NCBI GenBank assembly: GCA_024349245.1
Contig: JALDNG010000079.1
Span: 836,501-900,500, forward strand
DNA from: Neodontobutis hainanensis
Taxonomy: Eukaryota > Chordata > Actinopteri > Gobiiformes > Odontobutidae
Length of the DNA: 64,000 bases
Direction: 5' to 3'
The position numbers and the translations under genes are program-made. This document shows, one piece after another, positions 61,081 to 64,000 of this stretch. The notes under the pieces were generated by a model. That model was not told where the DNA came from, did no database searches, and was given only the letters and a program-made list of their open reading frames with translations. Every line of letters starts with the position of its first letter. The stretch's first letter is position 1.

Positions 61081-64000
61081 ATATCGCATCACTCTTCAAC
61101 ATTGACCTTACCGCTTATTGGTCCTCTATGTTGACTGTATACAGTAATACACTTGGAGCGCATGCTAACACTTGCTCGAACATGCATTTCTCTTTTGTAG
61201 GAGTGAGCTTTTTAATTCCAGATTTATAAACATCCCAACAGCTTTACCATCATGCACCAGTCTCCTACATGCTCTGTGCCATTTCCATCAGCCCCATACT
61301 TCTGTAATGATCAGCTGTTGCCTTTGGCTAAGTGGCTGGTGTCGATGGCTGTGACTCAGCTCAGCCCACAACAACGATGAAGAGAAGACATCTGGAGATA
61401 GTGCGCATATGTGTGTTCGGCTATCAAACGCTGAAAGCTTTAAGAAGAACGCAGTGGTGAGAAGAGTGACATAAATTGTGTGGGTATCAGTGTGTATGTG
61501 CACGAGTGGGAGAATGACAGCGGCTAAGGTTCATTAGCGTGTCATGGCTGGCTCCACACTGACATAATAAGGCCCTCTCCCTCCCCACGGTCCCTTTTCT
61601 TATCTGTTGAATTTGAGCTGCTAAAAAGAGCATCTGATCACAAGTCATTCGCCGCTGACACATGACTAAGAAACGGATAAAGGCTGATGAAGCGGCGACA
61701 TTAAAGCGGCAGCGGCAAGGTCGAGAGGGTAGAGGAAGAATGAAGGCAGCTGAAAACAGAGTGTTGATGAGCTGTAGAGGCACCGTGAAATGAAAATGAC
61801 TGAAAGAGCACGCACTATGCATTTGATAAGACACATCAAATGCATCTTGATCTGGGGGATCAAATTGTGAAAAGAGAGCGTGCAAAATTCAGCAGCGGAG
61901 AGTTCAATTTGTTCTCATCCCTTTTTCACTTATTAGTCAATGCTGTTCTTAATGAATACATCCTCTGGCTACAAAGACAGCCTGTTCACTGCTTTAACAA
62001 GATGTAGATGGAGGGATATAGATGGTTCAGAGAAATACAAGAATACAAGAAAATGTGGGCAAACCACTGATACAAAAAGCATTTACATTACATTAGGATT
62101 AGTTTTTGTGTTGGATGTTATGTTGTTGCAATATAAAAGTTATTTTAATGTAATATTTTTGAGCAACAATATTTGATTAGGAAAAGGAGAGGTCATTGCC
62201 TGGCGAAGCAGACCCTTTACTCTTTCTTAGCCACGTAAAGTAGGTCTGGACCCTTTTTTATTGACCACAGCTTCTGCTGAGTTCAATACGATTGACCAAT
62301 GATATTTGTTTATTTTAAATGGACCAAGCTTTAGGAGTGTTTTTTTGTTGGTTCCTGTAAATGTTGGTACTGCTCTGCGTATAGACTAGAAAAACAATTA
62401 GGATGGCTGGTCAGACTAGAAAAGTCATGTTAAAAAAATAGAAATATTTAAACATGTTCACTAGTATTTTTTTTTATGTTAGCATCACTGGCTACACTGT
62501 CTTTAACTCCAAGGTCAAATTTAAATGCTTTCAAAGCACTGTACAAATACATTTTTGTCACAAAATTAAACAATTTATACATCTTGCGTGTTAATGCCTT
62601 TACTGACAGAGAAACAGGTAGTTCAGAGATGAGTGAGAGATGGGATATGCACCAGGTGACCTACTGGGGTGCCCCATATTTGAAAGCACAACTTTTAAAT
62701 AAACGCATTTTTAAAGATTTCAAGCACACATGGTAGACCATAAATTCTCTGCCTAAAACATGTCCACCATTTGCTGAAACATTTAATGGAGCTAAATTTA
62801 TAGGGCTCTGAGTTTCAATATCCCCTCAATACACACACGATGAGGCCTGTCAGTTAAGTTTTGATGAATGGATATGCACATGCTGACAGACGAGAGCGGG
62901 CAACACAGCTGGGAGTGGGTGCAGCGCAAGGAGGGGTTACGTAAAGGTTCACTAGAGAGGAGTTGACAGATTCTAAATTGTACCCTCTGGAAATGCGCGG
63001 CTTCATTGCATCAGCCATAGAATGATCCACAAAAGTCATATAAAATGATGCCCAGAAGACAGTTTAGGTCCATTATAGTCCCTTCGGAGCTGGAAAAGAG
63101 AGCAGAAATGAAAACTAGTTGACAATAAATGCCATTAATACATGTCAATAGTGGGAAAACGCTACACTTGTCTCTACATGAGATGACCATAAAGAAGTAT
63201 TGCTGTGATGGATGTATATAATACCCATCTCTGTGTTCTGTATGACATGTGTTTGACCCCTATCCGTTGTCTGCAGGAGACAGCACCTGGTGTCCCTCTG
63301 CAACACCATTAGCGCTCAGCCAGACAAATACATACACACACTCCGTCCATGTGGGTTATTTTTAGGGCATGAGATACAAGCTCTTTGGTAGCGAGCTCTG
63401 AGCGATTCACACCCCATGGGCTTGACAGGAAGGGATCTATTTCTTGGAAGTTACCACAGCCCATATACACATGCAGCACATACGTCCTTACCGTGTTCCA
63501 TAAGGAGCACTAAGGGCTGTACGTTTTAAATAATGGTAAACAGTATGTCGCTGGGAGGTTGGCGATTAGTTTTTCCCAAGGACAACATTAGTGCTCGGCC
63601 GTTCAGTCGTTTTGAGTAATTCCAATTAGAGTGGAGTAAAGTTCTTGATTCTGTTTGTAATGTTTAAGATTGTGTGATCGAACTACAACTAGTTTAGCAT
63701 TTACATTTTATTTTTATCCCATTCAGAAACAGTGTGTGATTAAGGCTAGACTTTTCTTTTTGTAAAACCCAATATTACAACAATTCTTTAAAATAGAAAC
63801 TTTGCTACTACAAGCCTTTGCTATCCAAAGACAATGACAAGAGCAATAGCCTATATTATGTAACATTGTAATATTGTCTAAACTATACTGTTACTATACA
63901 CATTATTTTACTTAAGTAAGTTCTCAGATCTACTAGAAATCAAAATGCTGATGTGTTTGTAGCAAGCTGTAAAAATGACCTCCTGTTGGCTCTGGAGTAT
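61081..64000 (+). other. efna5 intron 2, last portion in window
   Basis: No exon was found, including exon 3 of efna5. Apart from the block at 61490-61930, listed separately, the sequence is AT-rich and unique-looking to the end of the window. Confidence 0.55.
61490..61930. promoter_or_regulatory. candidate enhancer block containing paired inverted repeats
   Basis: Complex sequence, open for 132 codons on the minus strand (61487-61885) without a recognisable product. It contains a perfect 11-bp inverted repeat, ATGCATTTGAT at 61817-61827 and ATCAAATGCAT at 61835-61845, with a 7-nt spacer. A second inverted pair follows: TTGATC at 61847-61852 and GATCAA at 61858-61863. Four ATCAA/TTGAT cores thus lie in alternating orientation within 43 bp. 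A dimeric transcription-factor site or a short hairpin are both possible. Confidence 0.35.

Noticed and set aside
48149..64000. efna5 exon 3
   Set aside because: I looked for sequence encoding the LKLKVFVRP segment after an AG acceptor and did not find it, so exon 3 probably lies beyond the window.
1..64000. CRISPR arrays, operons, phage or plasmid features
   Set aside because: No regularly spaced repeats with unique spacers, no prokaryotic gene density and no ribosome-binding-site pattern. The window is vertebrate intron.

Overview
The window looks like teleost fish chromosomal DNA. It is almost entirely non-coding and AT-leaning, with CA/TG microsatellites, tRNA-derived SINEs and small non-autonomous DNA transposons of kinds common in ray-finned fish. 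There is no prokaryotic gene organisation. The only protein-coding sequence I can support is one 293-bp exon on the + strand at 47856-48148. It encodes the core of the Eph-receptor-binding domain of ephrin-A5 (efna5). Its acceptor, its donor and both codon phases fit exon 2 of an ephrin-A gene.

Layout: positions 1-47855 are most simply the 3' part of efna5 intron 1, and 48149-64000 the 5' part of intron 2. I found neither exon 1 (signal peptide) nor exons 3-5 (end of the receptor-binding domain, linker, GPI signal). At least 47.9 kb therefore lies between exons 1 and 2, and at least 15.9 kb between exons 2 and 3. Very long first introns are known for EFNA5 in vertebrates.

Mobile and repeated DNA: three copies of a V-SINE/AFC-like SINE (5209-5570 +, 12653-12895 +, 37345-37573 -); a tRNA-like head of another SINE (37201-37276); a complete hAT-type MITE with imperfect terminal inverted repeats and an 8-bp target duplication (52389-52753); a piggyBac-like MITE flanked by TTAA (20502-20961); a second, weaker one (38670-39066); a possible hAT end (45655-45695); a degenerate tandem array with a unit of about 240 bp (about 60430-61080); and several microsatellites and minisatellites.

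The remaining intron contains several stretches that look like developmental enhancers: complex sequence, little simple repeat, and clustered homeodomain, SOX, POU, PBX-PREP or AP-1-like motifs. These are inferences from motif content only. The most specific observations are a 23-bp word present twice 4.3 kb apart (41229 and 45512), one copy beside an exact PBX-PREP site, and an 11-bp perfect inverted repeat at 61817-61845 followed by a second, smaller one. I see no new multi-gene system here. Any novelty would be in cis-regulation of an axon-guidance gene and in the transposon record.
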